The notes: a model not told the origin generated them from the letters alone. DNA of 64,000 nt from Deltaproteobacteria bacterium (GCA_018436855.1 JAHDKO010000005.1:43711-107710); one strand, 5' to 3'. Counted from the first letter of the stretch, positions 8,644 through 17,630 are shown. Program-made: numbers and translations.

Positions 8644-9828
8644 ATGGAGAACCGATTTTGGAGAAAGGTTGTTTTGTTTGGCATTATGATCGCCGTATCG
8701 TGCATGCTTGCGGCCTGCGGCGATGATGACGATGATGATACGCCGGCTGCCCCGGCTTCGAGCGACCAGCCTGCGGAAGGAGACAACGGCGAGAACCCAT
8801 CGGACGGGAGCGGGCCTGAAGCCTCGGCCGGGATGCTCGATGCTTACGACTTCGTCATGACCATCCAGGGCAGAGAGCCGTATCTAACGCTCGTCCAGCC
8901 CATCGGCGAAAACGAGAGGACCCTGGTGGTGAGCAACCGGGGAGGAGGGAGCTTCACGGGCACCTACGATCCTGCGGCAGGCGAGCTTGTCTTCAACGGA
9001 GGCTCCACCTTCATTCTCACCACCACCAACTATTGGGGAGATGCCACCCTCGAGAGCTTCCCCATCCTCGTGGAGGAAGACATCGTGTTTCTGGAGGACT
9101 CGCCCGGGGCCCAGGACAATTTTCCCGTGGAAGGCTCGTTTTCGCTCCGCTACGTGGTGAACACCGTGGTGGTCGACTTCGTAAGCGAGGACGAGATCCC
9201 TGGGGTGAGCATGAGGAGAAATGACGAAGAGCCGGTCTTTTATTCCTTTGACGAGCTGGACGATCTCCTGGACGAGAACGTGATGGTATGGCAGCAGAAG
9301 GCAAGCCTTGCGTATAATGTCCTGGAGTTCCTGGCGGAGCAGGCGATTCTCGCGGCAAGGACCGGTGACGTCATTGTCGGCCGGGCCGCAGGGCTTGAAG
9401 AAAACGGGAGCATCACCTTCACATGCGGCACCTTTCCATCGGATGCCGTCCCGGACCCTTCCCGTACGCTCACCTGGCTCGATGCTGACGAGAGCGGAGG
9501 AATCGGCTCGGGCGATGCGTTCAGGTGGGATTTTGTCTCGTGCTGGACCGATGAGGCGGGTACCCTTATCGACGATCTGATCCATGGGCAGGTGGACCTG
9601 CAGGGATACGTCCAGGACGTGCAGCAGAGAGACGGCATGGACGTTCTTACCCGGTTCGGGTTCGAGCCCGAGGTGCAGACCACTGCCGGCGTGACCTATA
9701 CGGATGTCGTCCAGACGGAGATCGAGGAGGAAACCCAGGGCACACTCTCTATCGACCCGAAGAGGACCTATGTTGTGAACGGGGGGTACAACATCCTGTT
9801 CTCCGAACCGGCTCCTGTGGAACAGTAG
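8644..9828 (+). CDS. Lipoprotein, paralog 4 of the Ca-loop family
   Basis: A 394-residue lipoprotein. The frame is open from 8356, but the ATG at 8644 has a GAAAGGAGG site and begins a proper signal peptide ending Leu-Ala-Ala-Cys, followed by Gly and a run of Asp. Gly at +2 suggests the outer membrane by E. coli rules. It has the clearest family loop: 12 residues starting Asp-Ala-Asp-Glu-Ser-Gly and ending Asp, then Ala-Phe-Arg-Trp, matching the EF-hand pattern D1-D3-S5-G6-D12. A Thr-Phe-Thr-Cys precedes it and Ser-Cys-Trp follows. The C-terminal part repeats the Gln-Arg-Asp-Gly and Phe-Gly-Phe motifs of the other paralogs. A terminator follows at 9880. Function unknown. Confidence 0.87.
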   Translation: MENRFWRKVVLFGIMIAVSCMLAACGDDDDDDTPAAPASSDQPAEGDNGENPSDGSGPEASAGMLDAYDFVMTIQGREPYLTLVQPIGENERTLVVSNRGGGSFTGTYDPAAGELVFNGGSTFILTTTNYWGDATLESFPILVEEDIVFLEDSPGAQDNFPVEGSFSLRYVVNTVVVDFVSEDEIPGVSMRRNDEEPVFYSFDELDDLLDENVMVWQQKASLAYNVLEFLAEQAILAARTGDVIVGRAAGLEENGSITFTCGTFPSDAVPDPSRTLTWLDADESGGIGSGDAFRWDFVSCWTDEAGTLIDDLIHGQVDLQGYVQDVQQRDGMDVLTRFGFEPEVQTTAGVTYTDVVQTEIEEETQGTLSIDPKRTYVVNGGYNILFSEPAPVEQ

Positions 9829-10143
9829 AAGCCGGAGGCGCGGGATACTTCAACCTCGACCGGAAGTGAAACCACATGTGGCTGCCGGGGTCCCACATCA
9901 GCCCGGCAGCCTTCTGTTCACCCTCTTCTCGTCACCCGCCCGGGTGTGCCGTTCGCTCTTTTTTCAGTGATCGGACTCTGCCGAGATGGGATCATCTGAA
10001 ATCCTGTTTCTTGGGATGCTTCATGGGGCTCGCCCCTTCGAGCCGGTAGCTTTTTCCTGTTCACAGGTGTATTATCAAGGATTATCCGGCAGAGGCCGCA
10101 GAGGCGATCCGTTCGTCTCCGGCCTTGGAGGGAGACGGATTAC
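9829..10143. other. Intergenic region after the lipoprotein cluster
   Basis: 315 bases with the terminator at 9880-9918. A TATTAT near 10072 could be a -10 for the kinase gene at 10144, but I do not see a matching -35. Confidence 0.35.
9880..9918 (+). terminator. Terminator after lipoprotein paralog 4
   Basis: Ten-base perfect stem, GGCTGCCGGG at 9880-9889 with its complement at 9902-9911, followed by TTCTGTT. The T tract is interrupted, so strength is moderate. Confidence 0.6.
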
Positions 10144-12027
10144 ATGATATCGAAGAGGAGACTGATCACAGGGCTCACCCTGCGGCTCGAGCTCTACATC
10201 AACCTCATCGTGCTCCCCCTGGCCGTGTATTACGGCACCATTGCCGGGAGGTACGAGGGGGAGAAGCTCGTCTATCTCATCGTCTCCGCCTTCATAGCCG
10301 GCCTGCTCGCCACCCTGTTCGGCGCCTCGGTGAGGGTCTGGAAGCTTTCCCGCATCCTGGGTGCGCTGGAATCGCCCGGGGAAGACTACGCGGCGGTCAA
10401 GCTCAGGCTCCTGTCATACCCCCGCACCGAGAGCACGGTCATCATCTTGAGGTGGGTGTTCGGGCTTCTGTGCTGCTACCTCATCATGAGGGCCTTCACC
10501 CCGCTGAGCTGGCTGGAGACGCTGCCGGTCTTTTTCGTGCTCATCCTGTGCATCCCCATCAATGGCGTCATATCCTACACCACGACCGAGCACCTCCTGG
10601 CGCCCGTGCTCATGGACGAGCGGATCAGGGGGATCTATCTTCCCCCGCACATGTACAAGCCCTTCAGCGTCTCCCTGAGGACCGTGTTCATCGTGGTCTC
10701 CGTGCTCATCATCCCGCTGGTCACCCTGGGACACTTCCTGTTCGTCTCGCACCTGCTGTCCATGCACTTCACCGATCTGTACTTCCACGTGTTCATCATC
10801 CTCTCCCTCTCCCTGGCGGCCATTTTCGTCACGGTCTACGAGTCGAACGCCGGGATCCGGTCCGGGCTCATGATGACGGTCAGGAACCTGGCCGAGCTCG
10901 AGAAGGGGAACCTGAACGTGGAGCCCATACCCCTGCTCACCAAGGGCGAAATCGGGATCATCAGCCAGTATGTCAATATCCTCGCCCTTTCCCTGCGCAA
11001 CTCCGAGGAGATGTTCTCCAAGGCCTTCCGCTCCTCCCCGGTGGGCATCGTCATCTGGAAGATCGACGGGGGCTACTTTCTCAACGTGAACGAGAGCTTC
11101 ACCAAGATATCCGGCTATACCCGGGCCGACGTGGTGAACAGCACCATCGGTGACGTGGGTCTGTTCCGCAGCAGGGACGACTACGACCGGATGATCAACG
11201 TCCTGGTGGGGCAGGGCAAGGTCAGGGGCTTCGACACGGAGCTGAGCACCCGCTCGGGCGAGATCCGGACGGTCACCATCTCCGCTGAGGTGATCATGCT
11301 CTGGGACGAACCGTGCATGATCGCGACCATCGAGGACGTCACGGAGAAGAAGATCCTGGAGCGCGAGATCCTGAGCATCGGCGAGCGGGAGCGGCAGAAG
11401 ATCGGGCAGGACCTCCACGACGACCTGGGGCCGCACCTCATCGGGATCGAGGTGATGAGCGAGCTTCTGAAGAAAAAGCTCGAACAGCGGATCGTTCCCT
11501 CGGCGGACGAGGTGGAAAAGGTCCGCTTCCTGATCGAGAAGGCCATCGAGAAGACGAGGCGGCTCTCCCGCGGGCTATGCCCGGTATTTCTGGCCGATCA
11601 CGGCCTGGAGTCGCTTCTGCAGGAGATGGCCTCGAACATCCGTGAGGTCCACGGCATCGCCTGCGTCTTCCGGTACGACCGCTCGATCCTGGTGGACGAC
11701 ATCTCGGTGTGCACGCATCTCTACTCCATCGTGCACGAGGCGATCCACAACGCCATCCGGCACGGCCGCGCGGACCGTATCGAGATCGAGCTGTGCTACG
11801 ACGGCTGCACGGTCACGCTCACGATCACTGACAATGGAGGCGGCATGAGCAGCCTGGAGCAGCCCCAGGGCATGGGGCTCAAGATCATGAACTTCCGGGC
11901 CGCCATGATCGGGGCCGAGCTGGAGATCGACAGCGCTCCCGGGAGAGGGACCCGGGTCGCACTGTCGTTCCGTCACGACGACCACCAAGAGGGGGAGCCG
12001 CTGCAAAAGGCGGAGAATGGATCATGA
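10144..12027 (+). CDS. Membrane sensor histidine kinase, NarX/HisKA_3 type
   Basis: A 627-residue inner-membrane kinase. The first 240 residues contain about six hydrophobic helices, followed by a HAMP-like linker, a PAS domain (about 285-410) and a HisKA_3 domain with Asp-Leu-His-Asp-Asp-Leu-Gly, phosphoacceptor H425. The ATPase has Glu-Ala-Ile-His-Asn-Ala-Ile (N box), Asp-Asn-Gly-Gly-Gly-Met (G1) and Gly-Met-Gly-Leu (G2), ending near 610. The ATG at 10144 has a GGAGGGAGA site. The stop overlaps the start of the response regulator at 12024 (ATGA), so the two are translationally coupled and form a two-component system. The signal is unknown; the next operon encodes aldehyde oxidoreductase, a plausible but unproven target. 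Confidence 0.92.
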   Translation: MISKRRLITGLTLRLELYINLIVLPLAVYYGTIAGRYEGEKLVYLIVSAFIAGLLATLFGASVRVWKLSRILGALESPGEDYAAVKLRLLSYPRTESTVIILRWVFGLLCCYLIMRAFTPLSWLETLPVFFVLILCIPINGVISYTTTEHLLAPVLMDERIRGIYLPPHMYKPFSVSLRTVFIVVSVLIIPLVTLGHFLFVSHLLSMHFTDLYFHVFIILSLSLAAIFVTVYESNAGIRSGLMMTVRNLAELEKGNLNVEPIPLLTKGEIGIISQYVNILALSLRNSEEMFSKAFRSSPVGIVIWKIDGGYFLNVNESFTKISGYTRADVVNSTIGDVGLFRSRDDYDRMINVLVGQGKVRGFDTELSTRSGEIRTVTISAEVIMLWDEPCMIATIEDVTEKKILEREILSIGERERQKIGQDLHDDLGPHLIGIEVMSELLKKKLEQRIVPSADEVEKVRFLIEKAIEKTRRLSRGLCPVFLADHGLESLLQEMASNIREVHGIACVFRYDRSILVDDISVCTHLYSIVHEAIHNAIRHGRADRIEIELCYDGCTVTLTITDNGGGMSSLEQPQGMGLKIMNFRAAMIGAELEIDSAPGRGTRVALSFRHDDHQEGEPLQKAENGS

Positions 12028-12686
12028 GCGAGACAAGCAAGACCAAGACAAGGATACTGATCGTGGAAGATCACGAGATCTTCCGCCTGGGTATCAGGGA
12101 GCTCATCAATCACGAGCCCGACCTGTGCGTGTGCGGCGAGGCCGACGATGTGGCCACGGCCCGCAGGCTCATGAGCGAGACCGGCCCCGATATGGCCATC
12201 ATCGACATCACGCTCAAGAACAGCAACGGCATCGATCTCATCCGGGAGGTGAGTGACTCGGGCAAAGACGTGCTGGTCCTCGTGCTCTCCATGCACGACG
12301 AGCTCCTCTATGCCGAACGCTCGCTGCAGGCAGGGGCGAGGGGGTACATCATGAAGCAGGAGACCTCGCGGTCCATCGTCAAGGCCATCCGGCACATCCT
12401 TGAAGGCGGCATCTACGTGAGCCCCAATATCATGGAAAACCTCCTGAGCAGGGTGAGGGCAGGGCAGGACCCCCTGGAGAAATCACCGCTTAAGAGCCTC
12501 TCGGAGCGGGAGTTCACGGTTCTGCGGATGATCGGCGAGGGCAAGGCCACGGGCGATATCGCCGAGACCATGTGCCTGAGCGTGCGCACCATCAGCACCT
12601 ACCGGGAGAGGATCAAGGAAAAGCTGGGGCTGAAGAACGCCGCCGAGCTGGTCCGCTATGCGGTGCGCTGGGTGGAGGAAAACTGA
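12024..12686 (+). CDS. LuxR/NarL-family response regulator
   Basis: A 220-residue regulator with an N-terminal receiver (acidic pair E15/D16, phosphoacceptor D61, a Lys near 113) and a C-terminal LuxR-type helix-turn-helix at about 155-215 starting Leu-Ser-Glu-Arg-Glu. The Asp-Ile-Ala-Glu and Val-Arg-Thr-Ile-Ser-Thr-Tyr pieces match the recognition helices of the family. It overlaps the kinase at 10144 by four bases and is its cognate partner. It should act as a phosphorylation-dependent activator or repressor; the nearest downstream promoter is at 12757. Confidence 0.93.
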   Translation: MSETSKTKTRILIVEDHEIFRLGIRELINHEPDLCVCGEADDVATARRLMSETGPDMAIIDITLKNSNGIDLIREVSDSGKDVLVLVLSMHDELLYAERSLQAGARGYIMKQETSRSIVKAIRHILEGGIYVSPNIMENLLSRVRAGQDPLEKSPLKSLSEREFTVLRMIGEGKATGDIAETMCLSVRTISTYRERIKEKLGLKNAAELVRYAVRWVEEN

Positions 12687-12756
12687 AAACCCCTGTAGCA
12701 GGTGCTCCTACACGGCGCTGCATCCTGCTGGTACGCGAGAATCCGCTGCCCCCCGA

Positions 12757-12785
12757 TTGCATGAACGCCTGCGGTCGCTTATTCT
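12757..12785 (+). promoter_or_regulatory. Promoter for the aldehyde oxidoreductase operon
   Basis: TTGCAT at 12757-12762, a 17-base spacer, TATTCT at 12780-12785, about 40 bases before the gene at 12825. Confidence 0.45.
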
Positions 12786-12824
12786 ATTATTCTTGTATAC
12801 TTCTGTCAAAAGGAGGCCGTCGCC

Positions 12825-14687
12825 ATGGCTGGTGGATATGTGGGTAAATTTCTCAGGGTAAACCTGACTGAAGGCTCGTGGAGCGATTTCACCCTCGACG
12901 ACGATACCCTCGAGCGGTTCATCGGCGGGAGCTGCCTCGCGGCAAAGCTCTTCCTCGACCAATACCCCCTGGATGCCGACCCCCTCTCCCCGGAAAATCC
13001 CCTGATGATCATGACCGGTCCCATGGTGGGGAGCGGCTTCCCCGGCACCTCGCGCTTTTCCGTCTGCGCCAGGTCACCACAGACCGGCATCTGGGCAGAG
13101 TCCGCGTGCGGGGGCACCTTCGGACCCGATCTCAAACGAGCGGGATACGACGGCGTGGTCATCGAGGGAAGGTCACAGGGCCCCGTCACCCTGACCATCG
13201 ACGACTCCGGGGTGAGAATTTCCGATGCCTCCTCCCTGTGGGGCAGGGACATCTACGAGGTCACGGATGAGCTCAAGGCTTTAGACAAGTCCGTCAAGGT
13301 GCTGGCCATCGGCCCTGCGGGTGAAAACCTGGCACGGATCGCAGCCATCGGCAACGACAAGGGGCACTTCAGCGGCAGGGCAGGCCTGGGAGCGGTCATG
13401 GGCTCCAAGAACCTCAAGGCCGTGGTGGTGAGGGGAACATCCGCAAAGGCGGCCAAGGCGGACGACGCAGGGTTCAAGCTCGCCATGAAGGCCGCCATGC
13501 AGGAGATCAAGGATTCCGCCCTGGCGGAGGGGCTCCACATGATGGGCTCCGACGCCAACATGGACCTGGGCATGGTCACCGGCGACGTGCCGGTGAAAAA
13601 CTGGACCTCGGGCGGGGAGTTCGACCTGGCGTCGAACCTGAGCGGACCCACCATGCGCGAGAAGTATCTCACCAAGGCCCATGCCTGCACCAACTGCCCC
13701 ATTGCCTGCAAACGGGTGGTCAAGGTGGACGGCGGGCCGTTCGCCACTGAAGAAGGCCCGGGTCCTGAGTACGAGACCTGCGCAGTGTTCGGCACCATGC
13801 TGATGAACCCGGATCTCACGGCCGTGATCAAGGCAAACGAGCTCTGCAACCGCTACGGCATGGACACCATCAGCTGCGGCTCGGCCGTGGCGCTCGCCAT
13901 GGAGCTCTATGAAAAGGGCGAGATCACGAAAGACCGGCTGGGCGGGCTCGATCTCTCCTGGGGCAACATGGACGCCGTGCTCGAGCTGGTCAGGCAGACG
14001 GCATACCGCGAGGGGTTCGGGGACATCCTGGCGGACGGCGCGGTCCATGCGGCCCGCAGGCTCGGCGGGAGCGCCATGGACGCCGTGGTGCACGTCAAGG
14101 GGCTCGAGGCGCCCATGCACGACCCGCGCGGCTTCCACGGCATGGGGCTCGCCTACATGATGTCCAACCGGGGCGCGTGCCATCTCCAGCACTTTGTGCT
14201 GGCCACCGAGCAGGGCATGGCCTCCTGGCCGCAGCTCTTCGACATGAAAGACGACTACGAGGGAACCACGAGCGTGGGCAAGGCTATGCTCGTGTACAAT
14301 TCCGAGAACTACGGCATCCTGGCCAACTCGCTGTCCATTTGTCACTATGTCGCCTATTCCATCCGGCCAGAGACCCTGCGCGATGCCTTCAATGCGATCA
14401 CCGGTTTCGGGTTCGACTTTGCCGGCCTCCTCTCCACAGGCATGCGCGACTGGACCCTGAAAAGGGGCTTCAACAACCTGCTGGGCATCTCGAAAAAGGA
14501 CGACATCCTGCCCAAGCGTATCATGACGGCCCTGGAGGAAGGCGGGGCCGCCGGGTCGGTGCCGGATACGGACCTGCTTCTGAAAGAGTACTATGCACTG
14601 CGCGGGCTCGATGAAAGAGGGTTCCCGAAAGAGGATGTGCTCGTTCGGCTCGGGCTGAACGAATTGAAAGAGCGGCTGTACCGATAA
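12825..14687 (+). CDS. Aldehyde:ferredoxin oxidoreductase, tungsten type
   Basis: A 620-residue cytoplasmic enzyme of the AOR family, which uses a tungsten-bispyranopterin centre and a 4Fe-4S cluster to interconvert aldehydes and carboxylic acids with ferredoxin. The cluster ligands are visible as C288, C291 and C295 (Cys-x2-Cys-x3-Cys) and probably C506. The N-terminus (Gly-Gly-Tyr-Val-Gly-Lys, Leu-Arg-Val-Asn-Leu) and length are typical. The ATG has an AAAGGAGG site 8 bases upstream. The SCP2-like gene begins 25 bases after its stop and the Fe-alcohol dehydrogenase follows, so alcohol/aldehyde/acid interconversion is the likely theme. The exact substrate cannot be read from sequence. Confidence 0.93.
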   Translation: MAGGYVGKFLRVNLTEGSWSDFTLDDDTLERFIGGSCLAAKLFLDQYPLDADPLSPENPLMIMTGPMVGSGFPGTSRFSVCARSPQTGIWAESACGGTFGPDLKRAGYDGVVIEGRSQGPVTLTIDDSGVRISDASSLWGRDIYEVTDELKALDKSVKVLAIGPAGENLARIAAIGNDKGHFSGRAGLGAVMGSKNLKAVVVRGTSAKAAKADDAGFKLAMKAAMQEIKDSALAEGLHMMGSDANMDLGMVTGDVPVKNWTSGGEFDLASNLSGPTMREKYLTKAHACTNCPIACKRVVKVDGGPFATEEGPGPEYETCAVFGTMLMNPDLTAVIKANELCNRYGMDTISCGSAVALAMELYEKGEITKDRLGGLDLSWGNMDAVLELVRQTAYREGFGDILADGAVHAARRLGGSAMDAVVHVKGLEAPMHDPRGFHGMGLAYMMSNRGACHLQHFVLATEQGMASWPQLFDMKDDYEGTTSVGKAMLVYNSENYGILANSLSICHYVAYSIRPETLRDAFNAITGFGFDFAGLLSTGMRDWTLKRGFNNLLGISKKDDILPKRIMTALEEGGAAGSVPDTDLLLKEYYALRGLDERGFPKEDVLVRLGLNELKERLYR

Positions 14688-14712
14688 AAAACCATTACAG
14701 GAGGTTTATACG

Positions 14713-15141
14713 ATGCCGATAAAAGCCATGACCCAGGAGTGGATGGATGCCTACAAGGCCGCCATCCAGGCAGATCCGGAGTACAAGGGCCTCGCCAAGG
14801 ACTGGGAGGGCAGCGTCTCGCTGGTGGTCAATCCCGACCCCGCCAAGAACGTGCCCGAACCCATCTATCTCTTCATGGACTACTGGCACGGCGATGTGGG
14901 CGACTTTGTCGTGTGCGACAAGGAAAAGGCCGACAGTGCCAAGTTCGTCATGACCGGGGATTATGCCCGCTGGAAGCAGGTGGCCTACAAGGAGCTCGAT
15001 GCCACCAAGGCGCTTCTGCAGGGCAAGCTCAAGATGAAGGGTGACCTGCCCTATGTGGTGAGGAACATCAAGACCGTCAACAAGGTCATCGATATTTTGG
15101 GCAGGGTGGATACGCTCTGGCCCGATGATGATCACAAGTAG
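14713..15141 (+). CDS. SCP2-like (sterol carrier) domain protein
   Basis: A 142-residue soluble protein with the alpha/beta SCP2 fold pattern: a central strand region, then Gly-Asp-Tyr-x2-Trp and a Leu-Leu-Gln-Gly-Lys-Leu-Lys-Met-Lys-Gly-Asp segment near the C-terminus. SCP2 domains bind lipids or hydrophobic acyl compounds. The start has an AGGAGG site 25 bases after the AOR gene, so the two are probably co-transcribed. It may carry or bind the hydrophobic aldehyde/acid handled by AOR; this is inference. A CCGGCAC/GTGCCGG hairpin (15171-15189) follows without a T run. Confidence 0.82.
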   Translation: MPIKAMTQEWMDAYKAAIQADPEYKGLAKDWEGSVSLVVNPDPAKNVPEPIYLFMDYWHGDVGDFVVCDKEKADSAKFVMTGDYARWKQVAYKELDATKALLQGKLKMKGDLPYVVRNIKTVNKVIDILGRVDTLWPDDDHK

Positions 15142-15384
15142 GGAACACCCTGTTTTCCACCCATGCCTGTCCGGCACGAAAGGTGCCGGCGGGAAATCTT
15201 CGCTTGGGGATGTTTCCGTCCGGCCCCACCTGCACGAGCGAACCTGTACGCGAAACCTCCTTTGCGTGCGCTGCAGAGGATAAAAAGGGTGCGGTCACAT
15301 TCCCGTTGAAAGTGTTTTCGTTTGAAGCCGGGTGGGAGGGCTTGCCCTGGGATCCATATCATTGATCAGAAAAAGGAGTGCAGT

Positions 15385-16548
15385 ATGGCATATGATTCCG
15401 ATTTGTCATTCAATTATTTCGGGCCCACCAAGATCGTCTTCGGGGCCAATGCCGCCAGGGACGTGGATATCGAGATGGGGACCCTTGGCGGGACCAGGGC
15501 CGTGGTGGTGACGGATCAGGGCATTATCAAGGCGGGTCTCGTGGACGGCATCACGGCCTGCCTGGGCGGCAGGTGCGCGGGCGTGTTCAGCGACGTGCCC
15601 CAGGACACGGGCGTGGAGGTCGTGAACGCAGGCGCCGAGTTCGCCCGGAAGAACGGTGCGGACATCGTGGTCAGCGTGGGGGGCGGCAGTGTGATCGATA
15701 CGGCCAAGGGCATGTGCATCCTCCTGACCGAAGGCGGAACCTTGCGGGATTTCAACGGGGTTCAGCTCCTGAGCAGGCCGCAGACACCGCACATGGTCAT
15801 ACCCACCACCGCGGGCACGGGAAGCGAGGTCACCAATGCGGCGGTGATCATGGACAAGGAAATGGGCCAGAAAAGACTTTTGGTGGAGAACTTCAATGTT
15901 CCCCGCATGGCGATCCTGGACCCGAAGATGACGGAGAAGCTCCCCCCCCTCCTGACCGCGAGCACGGGCATGGACGCCATGACCCACGCGGTGGAGGCTG
16001 TCCACAGCATCCCGCACGAGCCGCTCACCGACGGGCTTGCCCTGCATGCGATCCGGCTTCTGTACAAGTATCTGCCCGTCTGTGTGGAGAACGGCTCCGA
16101 CCTCCATGCCCGGGGCCAGGTGCAGATCGCGGCCACCATGGCGGGCTGGGCGTTCGGTAATGCCATGGTGGGCATCGTGCACGCCATGGCCCATTCCATC
16201 GGCGCGGTGGCCCATGTGCCCCACGGCATCGCCAACGGCATCCTGCTGCCCGATTGCATGGAGTTCAATCTGGAGGATGCCGCGGACGGGTACGCCATGG
16301 TCGCCGAGGCCTTGGGCGTCCGGGAAAAGGGCATGGGCGATTCAGATGCCGCCCAGGCGGCGATCCGGGCCATGAGGGAGTTCACCCGGAAGATCGGCCA
16401 TCCGCAGAAGCTCTCCGAGATGGGGGTCGGCGGGAAAGATATCGAAAAGGCGGCCGACATGAGCCTCTCGGACGGCTCCATTGTCAACAACCCGAGGATC
16501 GTGATGGACTCCGCAGAGGTTCTGGAGATCTTCCGGAAGAATATGTAG
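15385..16548 (+). CDS. Iron-containing alcohol dehydrogenase
   Basis: A 387-residue group III alcohol dehydrogenase, expected to use NAD(P) and Fe2+ to interconvert an alcohol and an aldehyde. It has the Gly-Gly-Gly-Ser-x2-Asp-Thr-Ala-Lys nucleotide motif near residue 95, Ala-Gly-Thr-Gly-Ser-Glu, and the metal ligands in Gly-Met-Asp-Ala-Met-Thr-His and His-Ala-Met-Ala-His-x9-His. The frame extends upstream to 15322, but the ATG at 15385 has an AAAAGGAG site and gives the family length. The gene ends just before a strong terminator at 16559. With the AOR upstream it could form an alcohol-to-acid oxidation module, or the reverse. Confidence 0.92.
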   Translation: MAYDSDLSFNYFGPTKIVFGANAARDVDIEMGTLGGTRAVVVTDQGIIKAGLVDGITACLGGRCAGVFSDVPQDTGVEVVNAGAEFARKNGADIVVSVGGGSVIDTAKGMCILLTEGGTLRDFNGVQLLSRPQTPHMVIPTTAGTGSEVTNAAVIMDKEMGQKRLLVENFNVPRMAILDPKMTEKLPPLLTASTGMDAMTHAVEAVHSIPHEPLTDGLALHAIRLLYKYLPVCVENGSDLHARGQVQIAATMAGWAFGNAMVGIVHAMAHSIGAVAHVPHGIANGILLPDCMEFNLEDAADGYAMVAEALGVREKGMGDSDAAQAAIRAMREFTRKIGHPQKLSEMGVGGKDIEKAADMSLSDGSIVNNPRIVMDSAEVLEIFRKNM

Positions 16549-16558
16549 GAGGCAACCG

Positions 16559-16597
16559 GCAGGGGCCGCGATGATACCCCGGCCCCTGCTTTTTTTT
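16559..16597 (+). terminator. Strong Rho-independent terminator
   Basis: Ten-base perfect stem, GCAGGGGCCG at 16559-16568 with its complement at 16580-16589, followed by eight T. Confidence 0.9.
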
Positions 16598-16616
16598 CAA
16601 GACAGGAGATCTGTGC

Positions 16617-17039
16617 ATGACAGACAATGCGATTATCGAAAACCGCGCTCAAGAGGTCCCCTTTTCCCATGTCCTGAGCGAGCTGCTGGAGACGAACGTG
16701 AAGCAGAACCCCCACAAGCTGAAGACCTTCCAGGGCCTCTACGGCGTGGTGGGCATCGATCTGAAAGACATCGAGGCAGCCGTCACGCTCGTCTTCTCGG
16801 GCGGAAAGGCCAGGATAGAGCAGGGCATCGTCGGCAGGCCCGACATCGTCATCAAGACGGATTCCGACAAGGTCATCGGGCTCAACTCCATCAGCATCAG
16901 GTTCGGCCTGCCCTATTACTTCGACGAGGCGGGCATGACCGTGCTCAGGCAGATCCTCTCCGGAGAGATCAAGGTGCAGGGCATGTTCGCGCACCCCGTC
17001 ATTCTCACGAAGCTCACCAAGATCATGTCGGTGATGTGA
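16617..17039 (+). CDS. SCP2-like domain protein
   Basis: A 140-residue SCP2-fold protein, expected to bind lipid or acyl ligands. It shows the Pro-Asp-Ile-Val-Ile-Lys-Thr-Asp strand followed by a Lys-Val-Gln-Gly-Met helix typical of the family. An ACAGGAGA ribosome site precedes the ATG, and the strong terminator just upstream separates it from the alcohol dehydrogenase, so it has either its own promoter or read-through expression. It differs clearly in sequence from the SCP2 protein at 14713. A GGACCCT/AGGGTCC hairpin (17040-17059) abuts the stop codon and may end the transcript although no T run follows. Confidence 0.8.
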   Translation: MTDNAIIENRAQEVPFSHVLSELLETNVKQNPHKLKTFQGLYGVVGIDLKDIEAAVTLVFSGGKARIEQGIVGRPDIVIKTDSDKVIGLNSISIRFGLPYYFDEAGMTVLRQILSGEIKVQGMFAHPVILTKLTKIMSVM

Positions 17040-17201
17040 GGACCCTGCGAGAAGGGTCCGCGCATTCTGCCATCCTCACGGCGCTCGCCGGGATCGTGCC
17101 GGTTATGTGGGGATCTTCAAGGGTTCGCGCGCCCGGCGCCTGGTACCCGGGCCGGGCCGATCCGCCGGCAGGGGGGGCGGTTGGCCCTCGCTGACAGAGG
17201 A

Positions 17202-17630
17202 TCAGGCCGCGTCAGTGAGCCGGACGAACTCCTTGCGCGTGAAGTTGCGATCAAAGGTCCACAGCGTGGCCACGCAGTCGCGGACCCGCAGCAGCTTGAG
17301 CTTGTCGAATCCGTCCGGGTACACCCACGGCTTCAGAAAATCCCGGGCCTCGACGACCTCTTTTTTCAGGTCCACGTCATCGACGACCTCGGCCCTTCCG
17401 CTCACCCGGACCTGGAGGCTCCCGTCCGGGCTGGTGAAGCACACCTCGACCAGGGGGTTCTCCTGCACCTGGCGGTAGAGGTCCTTGAAGGATGCCGTGT
17501 GGAACAGGATGCCCTGTTCGTCGGCACGATACATGAGCATTCCGCGCACCCGGGGCCGGTCGTTCTCCACGGTGGCGAGACAGCAGGCGGGGTTTGCGTT
17601 CATGAATTGGAGCATCTTGTTTCTATCCAT
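17202..17630 (-). CDS. Pyridoxamine 5'-phosphate oxidase-fold flavin protein
   Basis: A 142-residue split-barrel protein of the PNPOx-like family, which binds FMN or F420 and often reduces small substrates. Recognisable pieces are the N-terminal Leu-Ala-Thr-Val strand, Pro-Arg-Val-Arg-Gly-Met, the Leu-Phe-His-Thr-Ala segment and Val-Arg-Val-Ser-Gly-Arg-Ala-Glu-Val. The frame is open to 17687, but the ATG at 17630 has a GGGAGA site and fits the family. Single gene on the minus strand, convergent with the SCP2 gene. Substrate unknown. Confidence 0.85.
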   Translation of the reverse strand: MDRNKMLQFMNANPACCLATVENDRPRVRGMLMYRADEQGILFHTASFKDLYRQVQENPLVEVCFTSPDGSLQVRVSGRAEVVDDVDLKKEVVEARDFLKPWVYPDGFDKLKLLRVRDCVATLWTFDRNFTRKEFVRLTDAA

